Assembly (NCBI GenBank): GCA_019321725.1
Contig: CM033120.1
Span: 1 to 64,000, forward strand
DNA length: 64,000 nt
Reading direction: 5' to 3'
Origin: Paulownia fortunei
Taxonomy: Eukaryota; Streptophyta; Magnoliopsida; Lamiales; Paulowniaceae
In this document: in pieces, positions 1 to 15,900 of the stretch
Layout of the letters: each line of letters opens with the position of its first letter
How positions within the stretch are numbered: position 1 is the first letter of the stretch
Translations under genes and position numbers: made by a program
The notes under the pieces: model-generated
Databases searched by the model: none
The model's input: only the letters and a program-made list of their open reading frames with translations
Told to the model about the DNA's origin: nothing

Positions 1-1049
1 GAAAAAACGACTCAGAATGTCGGTACCTATTCAAACTTTTTTATTAAATTTTTATTTTTATTATTTGATTTTTTTCATTTTAAAAGTTTACGTTCTGAAA
101 ATTTTATTTTTCCTTATAAGTTTAAAATTGTATGTATAACACAAGGAGTTACAATGAGGAAAAATAATTTCCTACTGTTAAGATTAAATAAGATTAAAAA
201 TTTAAAAACTTTATACCCATTTCTCACTTACGTATTCAAATTATAGTTTAAGTGGATTTTTTTTCTTTTTTCTATATAATTTCAAGCAAAACTTACATTA
301 TTTCCATTGACAGAAACATATATTTCCTATTTTTATTTTTAATTGAGGCTAAAATTTGAAAAAGCGCTCAGAATGTCGGTACCTATTTCGGACTTTTTTA
401 TTAAATTTTAATTTAGTTGATTTTTTTCATTTTAAAAGTTTATGTTCTAAAAAAATTATTTTTCTATTAAATTAAAAGTGTATGCTATATAACATAGAAT
501 TAGAATGAGGAAAACTACTTCCTACCATTAAGGTTAAAAAGATTAAAAATTTAAAAATTTGATACCCATTTCTCACTAACGTATTCAAATTATAGTTTAA
601 GTGAATTGTTTTTTTCTTTTACTGTATAATTTCAAGGAAAACTTACATTATTTTCATTGACAGAAATAATATATTTCGTACTTTTATTTTTAATTATGCC
701 TAACAATTCAAAAAGTGACTCAGAAGTTGGTACCTATATTTGCGATTTTTATTAAATTTTTATTTTATTTATTTTAAAATTTCACGTTCTGAAAATTTTT
801 ATTTTTCTAATAAATTAAATCGTAATGCTATAACACAGAAGTTAGAATTAGGAAAAATACTTTTCTACTGTTAAGGTTAAATAAGATTTAAAATTTAAAA
901 ACTTGATACCCATTTCTCACTTACGTATTCAAATTATAGTTTAATTGGATATTTTTTCTTTTAAATATATAATTTCAAAGAAAACTGACATTATTTTCAT
1001 TGAGAGAAACAATATATTTTCTAATTTTATTTTTAATTATGGCTAAAAA

Positions 1050-4000
1050 TTAAAAAAGCGACTTAGAATGTTGGTTCCTAATTCGATCTTTTTTCTTAAA
1101 TTTTTATTCTAATTAGTTTTTTTCTTTTTAAAAGTTTACGTTCTAAAAAAAATACTTTTTCTAATAAATTAAAAGTGTATGCAATAACATAGAATTAGAA
1201 TGAGTAAAACTGCTTTCCTACCATTAGGGTTAAAAAAGATTAAAATTTAAAAACTTGATACCCATTTCTTACTAACGTATTCAAATTATAGTTCAAGTGG
1301 ATTGTTTTTTCTTTTTACAATGTAATTCAAGGAAAACTTACATTATTTTCATTGACAGAAATATTATATTTCTTTTCTTTTTTAATTATGGCTAAAAATT
1401 GAAAAAGGGACTCATAATGTTGGTACATATTTGACGCTTTTTTATTAATTTTTTATTTTAATTGATTATTTTCATTTAAATGTTTACATTTTGAATTTTT
1501 TTTTTCTAATAAATTAAAATCATATGCTATAGCACTAAAGTTAGAATAAGGAAAAATACTTTCCTACTGTTAAGGTCAAATAAGATTAAAAATTTAAAAA
1601 CTTTATACCCATTTCTCACTTACATATTCAAATTATAGTTTAAGTGAATTTTTTTTGTTTTTACTATATAATTTCAAAGAAAACTTATCATATTTTCTTG
1701 GAGAAAAAACAATATATTTCCTACTTTTGTTTTTAATTACGGCTAAAAATTAAAAAAGCGACACATAATATTGGTACCTATTTCGTGCTTTTTTATTAAA
1801 TTTTTATTTTAATTAATTTTTTTCATTTTAAAAGTTTACATTCTGAATTTTTTTCTAATAAATTAAAACAGTATGTTATAATACAGGAGTTAGAGTGAGT
1901 AAAAATACTTTCCTACTGTTATGGTTAAAAAAATTAAAAATTTAAAAACTTTATACCCATTTCTCACTTACGTATTCAAATTATAGTTTAAGTGAATTGT
2001 GTTTTTCTTTTTACTGTATAATTTCAAGGAAAACTTACATTATTTCTATTGACAGAAACAATATATTTCCTATTTTTATTTTTAATTGAGGCTAAAAATT
2101 GAAAAAGTGACTCAGAATGTCGGTACCTATTTCGGACTTTTTTATTAAATTTTAATTTTAATTGATTTTTTTCATTTTAAAAGTTTACGTTCTAAAAAAA
2201 TTATTTTTTTCTATTAAATTAAAAGTGTATGCTATAACATAGAATTAGAATGAGGAAAACTACTTTCCTACCATTAAGGTTAAAAAAGATTAAAAATTTA
2301 AAAACTTGATACCCATTTCTCAATAACGTATTCAAATTTTATAGTTTAAGTGGATTGTTTTTTCTTTTTACTGTATAATTTCAAGGAAAACTTACATTAT
2401 TTTCATTGACATAAATAATATATTTCCTACTTTTATAATTATGCCTAAAAATTTAAAAAGCGACTCAGAAGTTGTAACTATTTTGTGATTTTTTATTAAA
2501 TTTTTATTTTATTTTATTTTATTTATTTTAAGAGTTCACGTTCTGAAATTTTTATTTTTCTAATAAATTAAAACCGTATGCTATAACACAGAAGTTAGAA
2601 TGAGGAAAAAAATACTTTTCTACTGTTAAGGTTAAATAAGATTAAAAATTTAAAAACTTGATACCCATTTCTCACTTACGTATTCAAATTATAGTTTAAT
2701 TGAATAATTTTCTTTTTAACTGTATAATTTCAAAGAAAACTGGCATTATTTTTATTGAGAGAACAATATATTTCCTACTTTTATTTTTAATTATGGCTAA
2801 AAATTAAAAAAGCGACTTAGAATGTTGGTTCCTAATTCGATCTTTTTTTTAAATTTCTATTCTAATTAGTTTTTTCCTTTTTAAAAGTTTACGTTCTAAA
2901 AAAATACTTTTTCTAATAAATTAAAAGTGTATGCAATAAATAGCATTAGAATGAGTAAAACTACTTTCCTACCGTTAGGGTTAAAAAAGATTAAAAATTT
3001 AAAAACTTGATACCCATTTCTCACTAACGTATTCAAATTATAGTTTAAGTGAATTGTTTTTTTCTTTTTACTGTATAATTTCAAGGAAAACTTACGTTTT
3101 CATTGACAGAAATAATATATATTTTCTACTTTTATTTTTAATTATGCCTAACAATTGAAAAAGCGACTCAGAAGTTGGTACCTATTTTGCGATTTTTTAT
3201 TAAATTTTTATTTTATTTGTTTTAAAATTTCACGTTCTGAAACTAATAAATTAAAATCGCATGCTATAACACAGAAGTTAGAATGAGGAAAAATACTTTT
3301 CTACTGTTAAGGTTAAATAAGATTAAAATTTTAAAAACTTGATACCCATTTCTCACTTACGTATTCAAATTATAGTTTAATTGGATTATTTTTTCTTTTA
3401 ACTGTATAATTTCAAAGAAAACTGACATTATTTTCATTGAGAGAAACAATATATTTCCTAATTTTATTTTTAATTATGGCTAAAAATTAAAAAAGTGACT
3501 TAGAATGTTGGTTCCTAATTCGATTCTTTTCTTAAATTTTTATTCTAATTAGTTTTTCTTTTAAAAGTTTACGTTCTAAAAAAATACTTTTTCTAATAAA
3601 TTAAAAGTGTATGCAATAACATAGAATTAGAATGAGTAAAACTACTTTCCTACCATTAGGGTTAAAAAAGATTAAAAATTTAAAAACTTGATACCCATTT
3701 CTTACTTACATATTCAAATTATAGTTTAAGTGGATTGTTTTTTCTTTTTACAATGTAATTTCAAGGAAAACTTACATTATTTTCATTGACAGAAATATTA
3801 TATTTCTTATTTTTATTTTTAATTATGGCTAAAAATTGAAAAAGGGACTCATAATGTTGGTACATATTTGACGCTTTTTAATAAAATTTTTATTTTAATT
3901 GATTATTTCATTTTAAATGTTTACGTTTTGATTTTTTTTTCTAATAAATTAAAATCATATGCTATAGCAGTAAAGTTAGAATAAGGAAAAATACTTTCCT

Positions 4001-4335
4001 ACTGTTAAGGTCAAATAAGATTAAAATTTTAAAACTTTATACCCATTTCTCACTTACGTATTCAAATTATAGTTTAAGTGGATTTTTTTTGTTTTTACTA
4101 TATAATTTCAAAGAAAACTTATCATATTTTCATGGAGAAAAAACAATATATTCCTACTTTTGTTTTTAATTACGGCTAAAAATTAAAAAAGCGACACATA
4201 ATATTGGTACCTATTTCGTGCTTTTTTATTAAATTTTTATTTTAATTAATTTTTTTCATTTTAAAAGTTTACATTCTGAATTTTTTTTTCTAATAAATTA
4301 AAACAGTATGTTATAATACAGGAGTTAGAGTGAGG
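1050..4335. repeat. Older multi-monomer duplication, offset ~2.44 kb
   Basis: Monomers beginning near 1,050, 1,400 and 1,750 reappear near 3,490, 3,840 and 4,190. Shared private variants include a GGTTCCTAATTCGAT start (1,073 and about 3,508), a GGTACATATTTGACGC start (1,422 and about 3,859) and a CGACACATAATATTGG start (about 1,759 and 4,191). The offset equals seven monomers. A copy of the first of these also lies at 2,826, so more than one duplication has acted here. Confidence 0.7.
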
Positions 4336-7300
4336 AAAAATACTTTCCTACTGTTATGGTTAAAAAGGATTAAAAATTTAAAAACTTGATACCCATTTCT
4401 CACTTACGTATTCAAATTATAGTTTAAGTGGATTGTTTTTTCTTTTTACTGTATAATTTCAAAGAAAGCTTAACTTAATTTCACGGAGAGAAAACAATAT
4501 ATTTCCTACATTTATTTTTAATTATGGCTAAAAATTCAAAAAATGACATATAATGTTGTAACCTATTTCGTGCTTTTTTATTAAATATTTATTTTAATTG
4601 ATTTTGTTTTTCTTTTTAAAATTTTATTTTTTTTAAATAATTAAAAGAGTATGCTATAACACAGGAGTTAGAGTGTTAAAAAATACTTTCCTACTATTAT
4701 GATTAAATAAGATTACAAATTTAAAAACTTGATACCCATTTATCAAATTATAGTTTAAATGGACTGTTTTTTTCTTTTTACTGTATAATTTAAAGGAAAA
4801 CTTACATTATTTCCATTGACAGAAACAACATATTTCCTACTTTTATTTTTAATTATGGCTAAAAATTGAAAAGCGACTCAGAATGTCGGTACCTATTTCG
4901 GACTTTTTTACTAAATTTTTATTTTAATTGATTTTTTTTATTTTAAAAGTTTACGTTCTAAAAAAATTATTTTTTTCTATTAAATTAAAAGTGTATGCTA
5001 TAATTAGAGAATTAGAATGAGGAAAACTACTTTCCTACCATTAAGGTTAAAAAGATTAAAAATTTAAAAACTTGATACCCAATTCTTACTTACGTATTCA
5101 AATTATTGTTTAAGTGGATTGTTTTTTCTTTTTACTGTATAATTTCACGGAAAACTTACATTATTTTCATTGATAGAAATAATATATTTCCTACTTTTAT
5201 TTTTAATTATGCCTAAAAATTGAAAAGCGACTCAGAAGTGTGGTACCTATTTTGCGATTTTTTTATTATATTTTTATTTTATTTTATTTTATTTTATTTT
5301 AAAAGTTCATGTTCTGAAAATTTTATTTTTTCTAATAAATTAAAATTGTATGTTATACACAGGAGTTAGATAACGAAAAATACTTTCCTATTTTTTAAAG
5401 TTAAATAAGATTAAAATTTGAAAAACTTGATACCCATTTCTCACTTATGTATTCAAATTATAGTTTAAGTAAATTGTTTTTTCTTTTTACTGTATAATTT
5501 CAAAGAAAATGACACTATTTTAATGAGAGAAAACAATATTAATTCCTACTTCAATTTTTAATTATGGCTAAAAATTAAAAAAGCGACTCAGAATGTTGGT
5601 TCCTAATTTTATCTTTTTTTTAAAAAAAATTATTTTAATTGATTTTTCTCATTTTAAAAGTTTACGTTCTGAAAATTTTATTTTTTTCTAATAAATTAAA
5701 ATCGTATGATATAACACAAGAGTTAGAATAAGAAAAAATACTTTCCTACAATTAAGATCAAATAAGATTAAAAATTTAAAAACTTTATACCCATTTCTCA
5801 CTTAAGTATTCAAATTATAGTTTAAGTGGATTGTTTTTTCTTTTTACTGTATAATTTCAAAGAAAGCTTAACTTATTTTCATCGAGAGAAAACAATATAT
5901 TTCCTACATTTATTTTTAATTATGGCTAAAAATTAAAAAAATGATATATAATGTTGTAACCTATTTCGTGCTTTTTTATTAAATTTTTATTTTAATTGAT
6001 TTTTTTTTCTTTTTAAAAGTTTACGTCCGAAAAATTTTATTTTTTTTCTAGTAAATTAAAAGAGTATGCTATAACACAGGAGTTAGAGTGGTAACAAATA
6101 CTTTCCTACTATTATGATTAAATGAGATTACAAATTTAAAAAGTTGATACCCATTTCTTACTTACGTAATCAAATTATAGTTTAAATGGACTGTTTTTTT
6201 CCCACTTAAGTAATCAGATTATAGTTTAAGTAGATTTTTTCTTTTTACTGTATAATTTCAAAGAAAACTTAACTTATTTTCATGGAGAGAAAACAATATA
6301 TTTCCTACATTTATTTTTCATTATGGCTAAAAATTAAAAAAATGAGTCATAATGTTGGTACCTATTTCGTGTTTTTTTATTAAATTTTTATATGAATTGA
6401 TTTTTTTTCCTTTTTAAAAGTTTACGTTCTGAAAATTTTATTTTTTTCTAATAAATTAAAAGAGTATACTATAACACAGGAGTTAGAGTGAGAAAAAATA
6501 ATTTCCAACAGTTATGGTTAAATAAGATTACAATTTAAAAACTTCATACCCATTCGTCACTTACGTAAATAAATTATAGTTTAAATGGACTGTTTTTTCT
6601 TTTTTCTGTATAATTTCAAGGAAAACTTATGTTAATTCCATTGACAGAAACAATATATTTCCTACTTTTATTTTCAATTGTGGCTAAAAATTGAAAAAGT
6701 GACTCAGAATGTTGCTACCTAATTCGGGCCTTTTTATTAAATTTTTATTTTTAATTGATTTTTTTCATTTTAAAAGTTACATTCTAAAAATTTTATTTTT
6801 TTCTTATAAATTAAAATCGTATGTTATAACACAAGAGTTACAATGAGGAAAAATACATTCCTGTTGTTAAGTTAAATAAGATAAAAAAATTTAAAACTTG
6901 ATACCCATTTCTCATTTACGTAATCAATTTATAGTTTAAATGGACTGTTTTTTTGTTTTACTATATAATTTCAAGAAAAACTTATATTATTTCCATTGTA
7001 AAAAACAATATATTTCCTACTTTTATTTTTAATTGTGGCTAAAAATTAAAAAAAATGACATATAATGTTGTAACCTATTTCGTGCTTTTTTATTAAATTT
7101 TTATTTTAATTGATTTTTTTTCTCATTTTAAAAGTTTACGTTCTGAAAATTTTATTTTTTTCTAATAAATTAAAAGAGGTATGCTATAACACAGGAGTTA
7201 GAGTGGTAAAAAATACTTTCCTACTATTATAATTAAATGAGATTACAAATTTAAAAACTTGATACCCATTTCTCACTTACGTATTCAAATTATAGTTTAA

Positions 7301-8419
7301 ATAGACTATTTTTTCTTTTTACTGTATAATTTCAAAGAAAACTGATATTATTTTCATTGAGAGAAACAATATATTTCAAACTTTAATTTTTAATTATAGC
7401 TATCTTTTTTTTAAAAAAAATTATTTTAATAGATTTTTTTCATTTTAAAAGTTTACGTTCTGAAAAATTTTATTTTTTTCTAATAAATTAAAATCGTATG
7501 CTATAACACAAGAGTTAGAATAAGGAAAAAATACTTTCCTACAATTAAGATCAAATAAGATTAAAAATTTAAAAACTTGATACCCATTTCTCACTTAAGT
7601 ATTCAAATTATAGTTTAAGTGGATTGTTTTTTCTTTTTACTGTATAATTTCAGAAAAACTTACATTATTTTCATTGACAGAAATAATATATTTCTCACTT
7701 TTATTTTTAATTATGGCTAAAAATTGAAAAAAGGGACTCATAATGTTGGTACCTATTTCGTGTTTTTTTATTAAATTTTTATATGAATTGATTTTTTTTC
7801 CTTTTTAAAAGTTTACGTTCTGAAAATTTTATTTTTTTTCTAATAAATTAAAAGAGTATACTATAACACAAGAGTTAGAGTGAAGAAAAAATAATTCCAA
7901 CTGTTATGGTTAAATAAGATTACAAATTAAAAACTTGATACCAATTCGTCACTTACGGAAATAAATTATAGTTTAAATGGACTGTTTTTTTCTTTTTACT
8001 TTACATTAATTCCATTGACAGAAGCAATATATTTCCTACTTTTATTTTCAATTGTGGCTAAAAATTGAAAAAGTGACTCAGAATGTTGCGACCTATTTCG
8101 GGTTTTTTTCTTAAATTTTTATTCTAATTATTTTTTTCTTTTTAAAAGTTTACGTTCTAAAAACATTATTTTTTTTCTAATAAATTAAAAGTGTATGCTA
8201 TAACACAGATTAGAAATGAGTAAAATCTTTCCTACCTATTAAGGGTTAAAAAAGATTAAAAATTTAAAAACATTGATACCCATTTCTCACTTACGTATTC
8301 AAATTATAGTTTAAGTGAATTGTTTTTTTCTTTTTACTGTATAATTTTACGGAAAACATACATTATTTTCATGACAGAAATAATATATTTCCTACTTTTA
8401 TTTTTAATTATGTCTAAAA

Positions 8420-9960
8420 TTTGAAAAAGCGACTCACACATGAGTTAGAATGAGGAAAAATACTTTCCTACTTTTAATGTTAAATAAGATTAAAAATTTA
8501 AAAACTTGATACCCATTTCTCACTTGCGTATTCAATTTATAGTTTAATTGGATTATTTTTTTCTTTTAACTGTATAATTTCAAGAAAAACTGACATTATT
8601 TTCATTGAGAGAAAACAATATATTTCCTACTTTTATTTTTAATTATGGCTAAAAATTAAAAAGCGACTTAGAATGTTGGTTCCTAATTCGATCTTTTTTC
8701 TTAAATTTTTATTCTAATTAGTTTTTTTCTTTTTAAAAGTTTACGTTCTAAAACATTACTTTTTTTCTAATAAATTAAAAGTGTATGCTATAACATAGGA
8801 TTAGAATGAGTAAAACTATTTGACGCTTTTTTATTAAATTTTTATTTTAATTGATTATTTTCATTTTAAAAGTTTACGTTCTTAAAATTTATTTTTTTCT
8901 AATAAATTAAAATCGTATGCTATAACACAGGAGTCAGAATAAGGAAAAATATTTTCCTACTGTTAAGGTCAAATAAGATTAAAAATTTAAAAACTTTACA
9001 CCCATTTCTCACTTAAGTAATCAGATTATAGTTTAAGTGGATTGTTTTTTTCTTTTTACTGTATAATTTCAAAAAAAACTTGACTTATTTTCATAGAGAG
9101 AAAACAACATATTTCCTACATTTATTTTTCATTATGGCTAAAAATTAAAAAAATGACTCATAATGTTGGTACCTATTTCGTGTTTTTTTATTAAATTTTT
9201 ATATGAATTGATATTTTTGTCTTTTTAAAAGTTTACGTTCTGAAAATTATATTTTTTTTCTAATAAATTAAAAGAGTATACTATAACACAAGAGTTAGAG
9301 TGAGAAAAAATAATTTCCAACTGTTATGGTTAAATAAGATTACAAATTTAAAAACTTGATGCCCATTCGTCACTTACGTAAATAAATTATAGTTTAAATG
9401 GACTATTTTTTCTTTTTACTGTATAATTTCAAGAAAAACTTACATTATTCCATTGACAGAAGCAATATATTTCCTACTTTTATTTTCAATTGTGCCTGAA
9501 AATTGAAAAGTGACTCAGAATGTTGCTACTTATTTCGGGCTTTTTTATTAAATTTTTATTTTAATTGATTTTTTTCATTTTAAAAGTTTACGTTCTAAAA
9601 ATTTTATTTTTTTCTTATAAATTAAAATCGTATGTTATAACACAAGAGTTAACAATGAGGAAAAATACCTTCCTATTGTTAAAGTTAAATAAGATAAAAA
9701 AATTTAAAAACTTGATACCCATTTCTCACTTACGTAATCAATTTATAGTTTAAGTGGATTATTTTTTATTTTTACTGTATAATTTGAAGGAAAACTTACA
9801 TTATTTTCATTGACAGAAATAATATATTTCCTACTTTTATTTTTAATTATGCCTAAAAATTGAAAAAGCGACTCACACAGGAGTTAGAATGAGGAAAAAT
9901 ACTTTCCTACTTTTAAGGTTAAATAAGATTAAAAATTTAAAAACTTGATACTCATTTCTC
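8420..9960. repeat. Deletion-variant satellite monomers shared at ~1.44-kb offset
   Basis: At about 8,428 and again at about 9,867 the monomer start AAAAGCGACTCACACA runs straight into the GAGTTAGAATGAGG block, skipping the whole T-rich region of a normal unit. The same internal deletion in two monomers about 1.44 kb (four units) apart means that the deletion arose once and was then amplified with its neighbours. A different deletion joins TAAAACTA directly to TTTGACGCTTTT at about 8,815. Confidence 0.7.
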
Positions 9961-12909
9961 ACTTACGTATTCAAATTATAGTTTAAATAGATTATTTTTT
10001 CTTTTTACTGTATAATTTCAAAGAAAACTGACATTATTTTCATTGAGAGAAACAATATATTTCCTACTTTACTTTTTGATTATAGCTAAAAATTAAAAAA
10101 GCGACTCAGAATGTTGGTTCCTAATTTTATCTTTTTTTTTAAAAAAAATATTTTAATTGATTTTTTTTATTATAAAAGTTTACGTTCTGAAAAATTTTAT
10201 TTTTTTCTAATAAATTAAAACTGTATGCTATAACACAAGAGTTAGAATAAGGAAAAATACTTTCCTACAATTAAGATCAAATAAGATTAAAAATTTAAAA
10301 ACTTATACCCATTTCTCACTTAAGTATTCAAATTATAGTTTAAATGGATTGTTTTTTCTTTTTCTGTATAATTTCAAAGAAAGCTTAACTTAATTTCATG
10401 GAGAGAAAATAATATATTTCCTACATTTATTTTTAATTATGGCTAAAAATTAAAAAAATGACATATAATGTTGTAACCTATTTCGTGCTTTTATTAAATT
10501 TTATTTTAATTCATTTTTTTATTCTTTTGAAAAGTTTACGTTCTGAAAATTTTATTTTTTTTTAATAAATTAAAAGAGTATGCTATAACACAGGAGTCAG
10601 AGTGGTAAAAAATACTTTCCTACTATTATGATTAAATGAGATTACAAATTTAAAAACTTGATACCCATTTCTCACTTACGTAATCAAATTATAGTTTAAA
10701 TAGATTGTTTTTTCTTTTTACTGTATAATTTCAAGAAAAACTTACATTATTTCCTTTGACAGAAACAATACATTTCCTACTTTTGTTTTTAATTGTGGCT
10801 AAAAATTGAAAAAGCGACTCAGAATGTCGATAGCTATTTCGGACTTTTTTATTAAATTTTAATTTTAATTGATTTTTTTCATTTTAAAAGTTTATGTTCT
10901 AAAAAAATAATTTTTTGTTATTAAATTAAAAGTGGACGCTATAATATAGAATTAGAATGAGGAAAACAACTTTCCTACCGTTAAGGTTAAAAAAGATTAA
11001 AAATTTAAAAGCTTGATACCCGTTTCTCACTTACGTATTAAATATAGTTTAAGTTGATTCTTTTTTCTTTTTACTGTATAATTGAGGAAAACTTACATTA
11101 TTTTCATTGACAGAAATAATATATTTCCTACTTTTATTTTTAAATATGCCTAAAAATTGAAAAAGCGACTCAGAAGTTGGTACCTATTTCGTGATTTTAT
11201 TTAAATTTTTTATTTATTTTATTTTAAAATTTCACGTTCTGAAAATTTTATTTTTTTATAATAAATTAAAACAAGTATGCCATAACACACGAATGGAAAA
11301 AATACTTTCCTACTGTTAAGGTCAAATAAGATTAAAAATTTTAAAACTTTATACCTATTTCTCACTTACGTATTCAAATTATAGTTTAAGTGGATTTTTT
11401 TTTTTTTTTACTATATAATTTCAAAGAAAACTTATACTTATTTTCATGGAGAGAAAACAATAAATTTCTTACTTTTTTTTTTAATTACGGCTAAAAATTA
11501 AAAAAGTGAGACATAATGTTGGTACCTATTTCGTGCTTTTTTATTAAATTTTATTTTAATTGATTTTTTTTTCTTTTTAAATGTTTACGTTCTGAAAATT
11601 TTATTTTTTTCTAATAAATTAAAAGAGTATGCTATAACACAGGAGTTAGAGTAAGGAAAAATACTTTCCTCCTGTTATGGTTAAATAAAATTATAAATTT
11701 AAAAACTTGATACCTATTTCTCACTTACATTAATCAAATTATAGTTTAAATGGACTGTTTTTTCTTTTTACTGTATAATTTCAAGGAAAACTTACATTAT
11801 TTTCATTAATAGAAATAATATATTTCCTACTTTTATTTTTTAATTATGCCTAAAAATTGAAAAATCGACTCAAAAGTTGGTACCTATTTCGTAATTTTTA
11901 ATTAAATTTTATTTTGTTTATTTTTTTTATTTTAAAAGTTCACATTCTGAAAATTTTATTTTTTTCTAATAAATTAAAACCGTATGCTATAACACAGGAA
12001 TGGAAAAAAATATTTTCCTACTGTTAAGGTCAAATAAGATTAAAAATTTAAAAACTTTATACCCATTTCTCACTTACGTATTCAAATTACAGTTAAAGTG
12101 ACTTTTTTTGTTTTTACTATATAATTTCAAAGAACACTTATCTTACTTTCATGGAGAGAAAACAATATATTTCCTACATTTACTTTTAATTACGGCTGAA
12201 AATTAAAAAAGCGACTCATAATGTTGGTACCTATTTCCCGCTTTTTATTAGATTTTTATTTAAATGATTTTTTTTCATTTTAAAAGTTTACGTTCTTAAT
12301 TTTTTTTCTAATAAATTAAAAACGTATGCTATAACACAGGAGTTAGAGTGAGTAAAAATGCTTTCCTACTGTTATGGTTAAATAAGATTAAAAATTTAAA
12401 AACTTGATACCCATTTCTCACTTACGAAATCAAATTATAGTTAAATGGACTGTTTTTTCTTTTTACTGTATAATTTCAAGAAAAACTTACATTATTTCCA
12501 TTGATAGAAATAATATATTTCCTACTTTTATTTTTAATTGTGGCTAAAAATTAAAAAAGCGACTCATAATGTTGGTACCTATATTCGTGCTTTTTTATTA
12601 AATTTTTATATTAATTGATTTTTTTCATTTTAAAAGTTTACGTTTTGGATTTTTGTTTCATAAATTAAAAGAGTATGCTATAACACACGAGTTAGAATGA
12701 GGAAAAATACTTTCCTACTATTAAGCTTAAATAAGATTAAAAATTTTAAAACTTGATACTCATTTCTCACTTACGTATTCAAATTATAGTTTAAGTGGAT
12801 TATTTTTTCTTTTTACTGTATAATTTCAAAGAAATCTTAACTTATTTTCATGGAGAGCAAACAATATATTTCCTACTTTTTTTTTTAATTATGGCTAAAA
12901 ATTAAAAAA

Positions 12910-15900
12910 AATGACTCATAATGTTGGTACCATTTCGTGCTTTTTTATTAAATTTTTATTTTTAATTATTTTGTTTTCTTTAAAAGTTTACATTCGGAAA
13001 AAAAAATCTAATAAATTCAAGTCGTATGCTATAACACAGAGTCAGAATAAGAAAAAATACTTTACTACTACTAAGGTAAATAAGATTAAAAATTTTAAAA
13101 ACTTTATACCTATTTCTCACTTAAGTATTCAAATTATAGTTTAAGTGTATTGTTTTTTTCTTTTTACTATATAATTTCAAAGAAAACTTAATTACTTTCA
13201 TGGAGAGAAAATAATATATTTCCTACTATTTATTTTTAATTATGGCTAAAAATTAAAAAATGACTCATAATGTTGGTACCTATTTCGTGCTTTTTTATTT
13301 TAATTGATTTTTTTTCTTTTTAAAAGTTTACGTTCTGAAAAATTTAATTATTTTCTAATAAATTAAAAGAGTATGATATAACACAGGAGTTAGGGTGCGG
13401 AAAAATACTTTCCTACTGTTATGGTTATATAAGATTACAAATTTTAAAACTTGATACTCATTTCTCACTTATGTAATCAAATTATAGTTTAAATGGACTG
13501 TTTTTTCTTTTTACTGTATAATTTCAAGAAAAACTTACATTATTTCCATTGACAAAAACAATATATTTCCTACTTTTATTTTTAATTATGGCTAAAAATT
13601 AATAAAGTGACTCAGAATGTTAGTACCTATTTCGAGCTTTTTTATTAAATTTTTATTTTAATTGATTTTTTTTTTTTTAAAAGTTTACGTTTTGAAATAT
13701 TTTTTTCTTATAAATTAAAATCGTATGCTATAACACAGGAGTTACAATAAGGAAAAATACTTTCCTACTGTTAAGTTAAATAAGATTAAAAATTTAAAAA
13801 CTTGATATCCATTTCTCACTTACGTATTCAAATTATAGTTTAAGTGATTGTTTTTTCTTTTTACTGTATAATTTCAAAAAAAACTTACATTATTTCCATA
13901 GATAGAAACAATATATTTCCTACTTTTATTTTTAATTGTGGCTAAAACTTTAAAAAGCGACTCATAATGTTGGTACCTATTTTGCGTTTTTCTATTAAAT
14001 TTTTATTTTAATTGATTTTTTTTATTTTAAAAGTTTACGTTCTAAAAAATTTATTTTTTCTTATAAGTTAAAACCGTATGCTATAACACAGAAGTTACAA
14101 TGAGAAAAAATAATTTCCTACTATTAAGGTTAAAATGATTAAAAATTTAAAAAGTTGATACCCATTTCTCACTTACATATTCAAATTATAGTTTAAGTAG
14201 ATTGTTTTTTCTTTTTACTGTATAATTTCAAGAAAACTGACAATTATTTTCATTGAGAGAAAACAATATATTTCCTCCTTTTATTTTTAATTATGGCTAA
14301 AAATTAAAAAAGCGACTCAGAATTTTGGTTCCTAATTCATCTTTTTTAAATTTTTTATTCTAATTAGTTTTTTCCTTTTTTAAAAGTTTACATTCTAAAA
14401 AAAAATCTAATAAATTAAAAGTGTATACTATAACAATAGAATTAGAATGAGGAAAAATACTTTCCTACTTAAGGTTAAAAAAGATTAAAATTTTAAAACT
14501 TGATACCCATTTCTCACTTACGTATTCAAATTATAGTTTAAGTGGATTATTTTTTCTTTTTTTACTATTTAATTTTAGGAAATACTTACATTATTTTCAA
14601 TGAAAGAAAATAATATATTTCCTACTTTTATTTTTAATTATGTCTAAAAATTAAAAAACGACTCAGAAGTTGGTACCTATTTTCGTTGATTTTTTATTTT
14701 TTTTAATTTAAAAAGTTGACGTTCTGAAAATTTTATTTTTTTCTAATAAATTAAAATCGTATGTTATAACACAGGAATGGGAAAAATTACTTTCCTACTG
14801 TGAAAGTCAAATAAGATTAAAAATTAAAAACATTATACCCATTTCTCACTTACGTATTCAAATTATAGTTTAAGTGATTTATTTTTTGTTTTTACTATAT
14901 AATTTCAAGAAAACTTATCTTATTTTCATGGAGAGAAAACAATATATTTCTTACTTTTGTTTTTAATTATGACTAAAAATTAAAAAAGCGACTCATAATG
15001 TTGGTACCTATTTCGCGTTTTTTTATTAAATTTTTATTTTAATTGATTTTTTTCATTTTAAAAGTTTACATTCTGAATTTTTTTTTGTAATAAATTAAAA
15101 GAGTATGCTATAACACAGGAGTTAAAGTGAGTAAAAATGCTTTCCTACTGTTATGGTTAAATAAGATTACAAATTTAAAAACTTGATACCCATTTCTCAC
15201 TTACGTAATCAAATTATAGTTAAAATGGATTGTTTTTTCTTTGTACTGTATAATTTCAAGAAAAACATACATTATTTCCATTGATAGAAACAATATATTT
15301 CCTACTTTTATTTTTAATTGTGGCTAAAAATTAAAAAAGCGACTCATAATGTTGGTACCAATTTCGCGGCTTTTTAAATTTTTATTTTAATTGATTTTTT
15401 TCATTTTAAAAGTTTACGTTCTGAAAAAAAAAATTGCTAATAAATTAAAAAAGTATGCTATAACACACGACTTAGAATGAGAAAAAAATACTTTCATACT
15501 ATTAAGCGTAAATAAGATTAAAAATTTTAAAAACTTGATACTCATTTCTCACTTATGTATTCAAATTATAGTTTAAGTGGATTATTTTTCGTTTTACTGT
15601 ATAATTTCAAAGAAATTCTTAACTTATTTTCATGGAGAGAAAACAATATATTTCCTACTTTTATTTTTAATTATGGCTAAAAATTAAAAAAGCGACTCAT
15701 AATGTTGGTACCTATTTCGCGCCTTTTTTATTAAATTTTTTTTTTAATTGATTTTTTTTATTTTAAAAATTACGTTCCGAAAATTTTTTTTTGCTAATAA
15801 ATTAAAAGAGTATGCTATAACACACGAGTTAGAATGAGGAAAAATACTTTCCTACTATTAAGCTTAAATAAGATTAAAAATTTAAAAATTTGATACTCAT

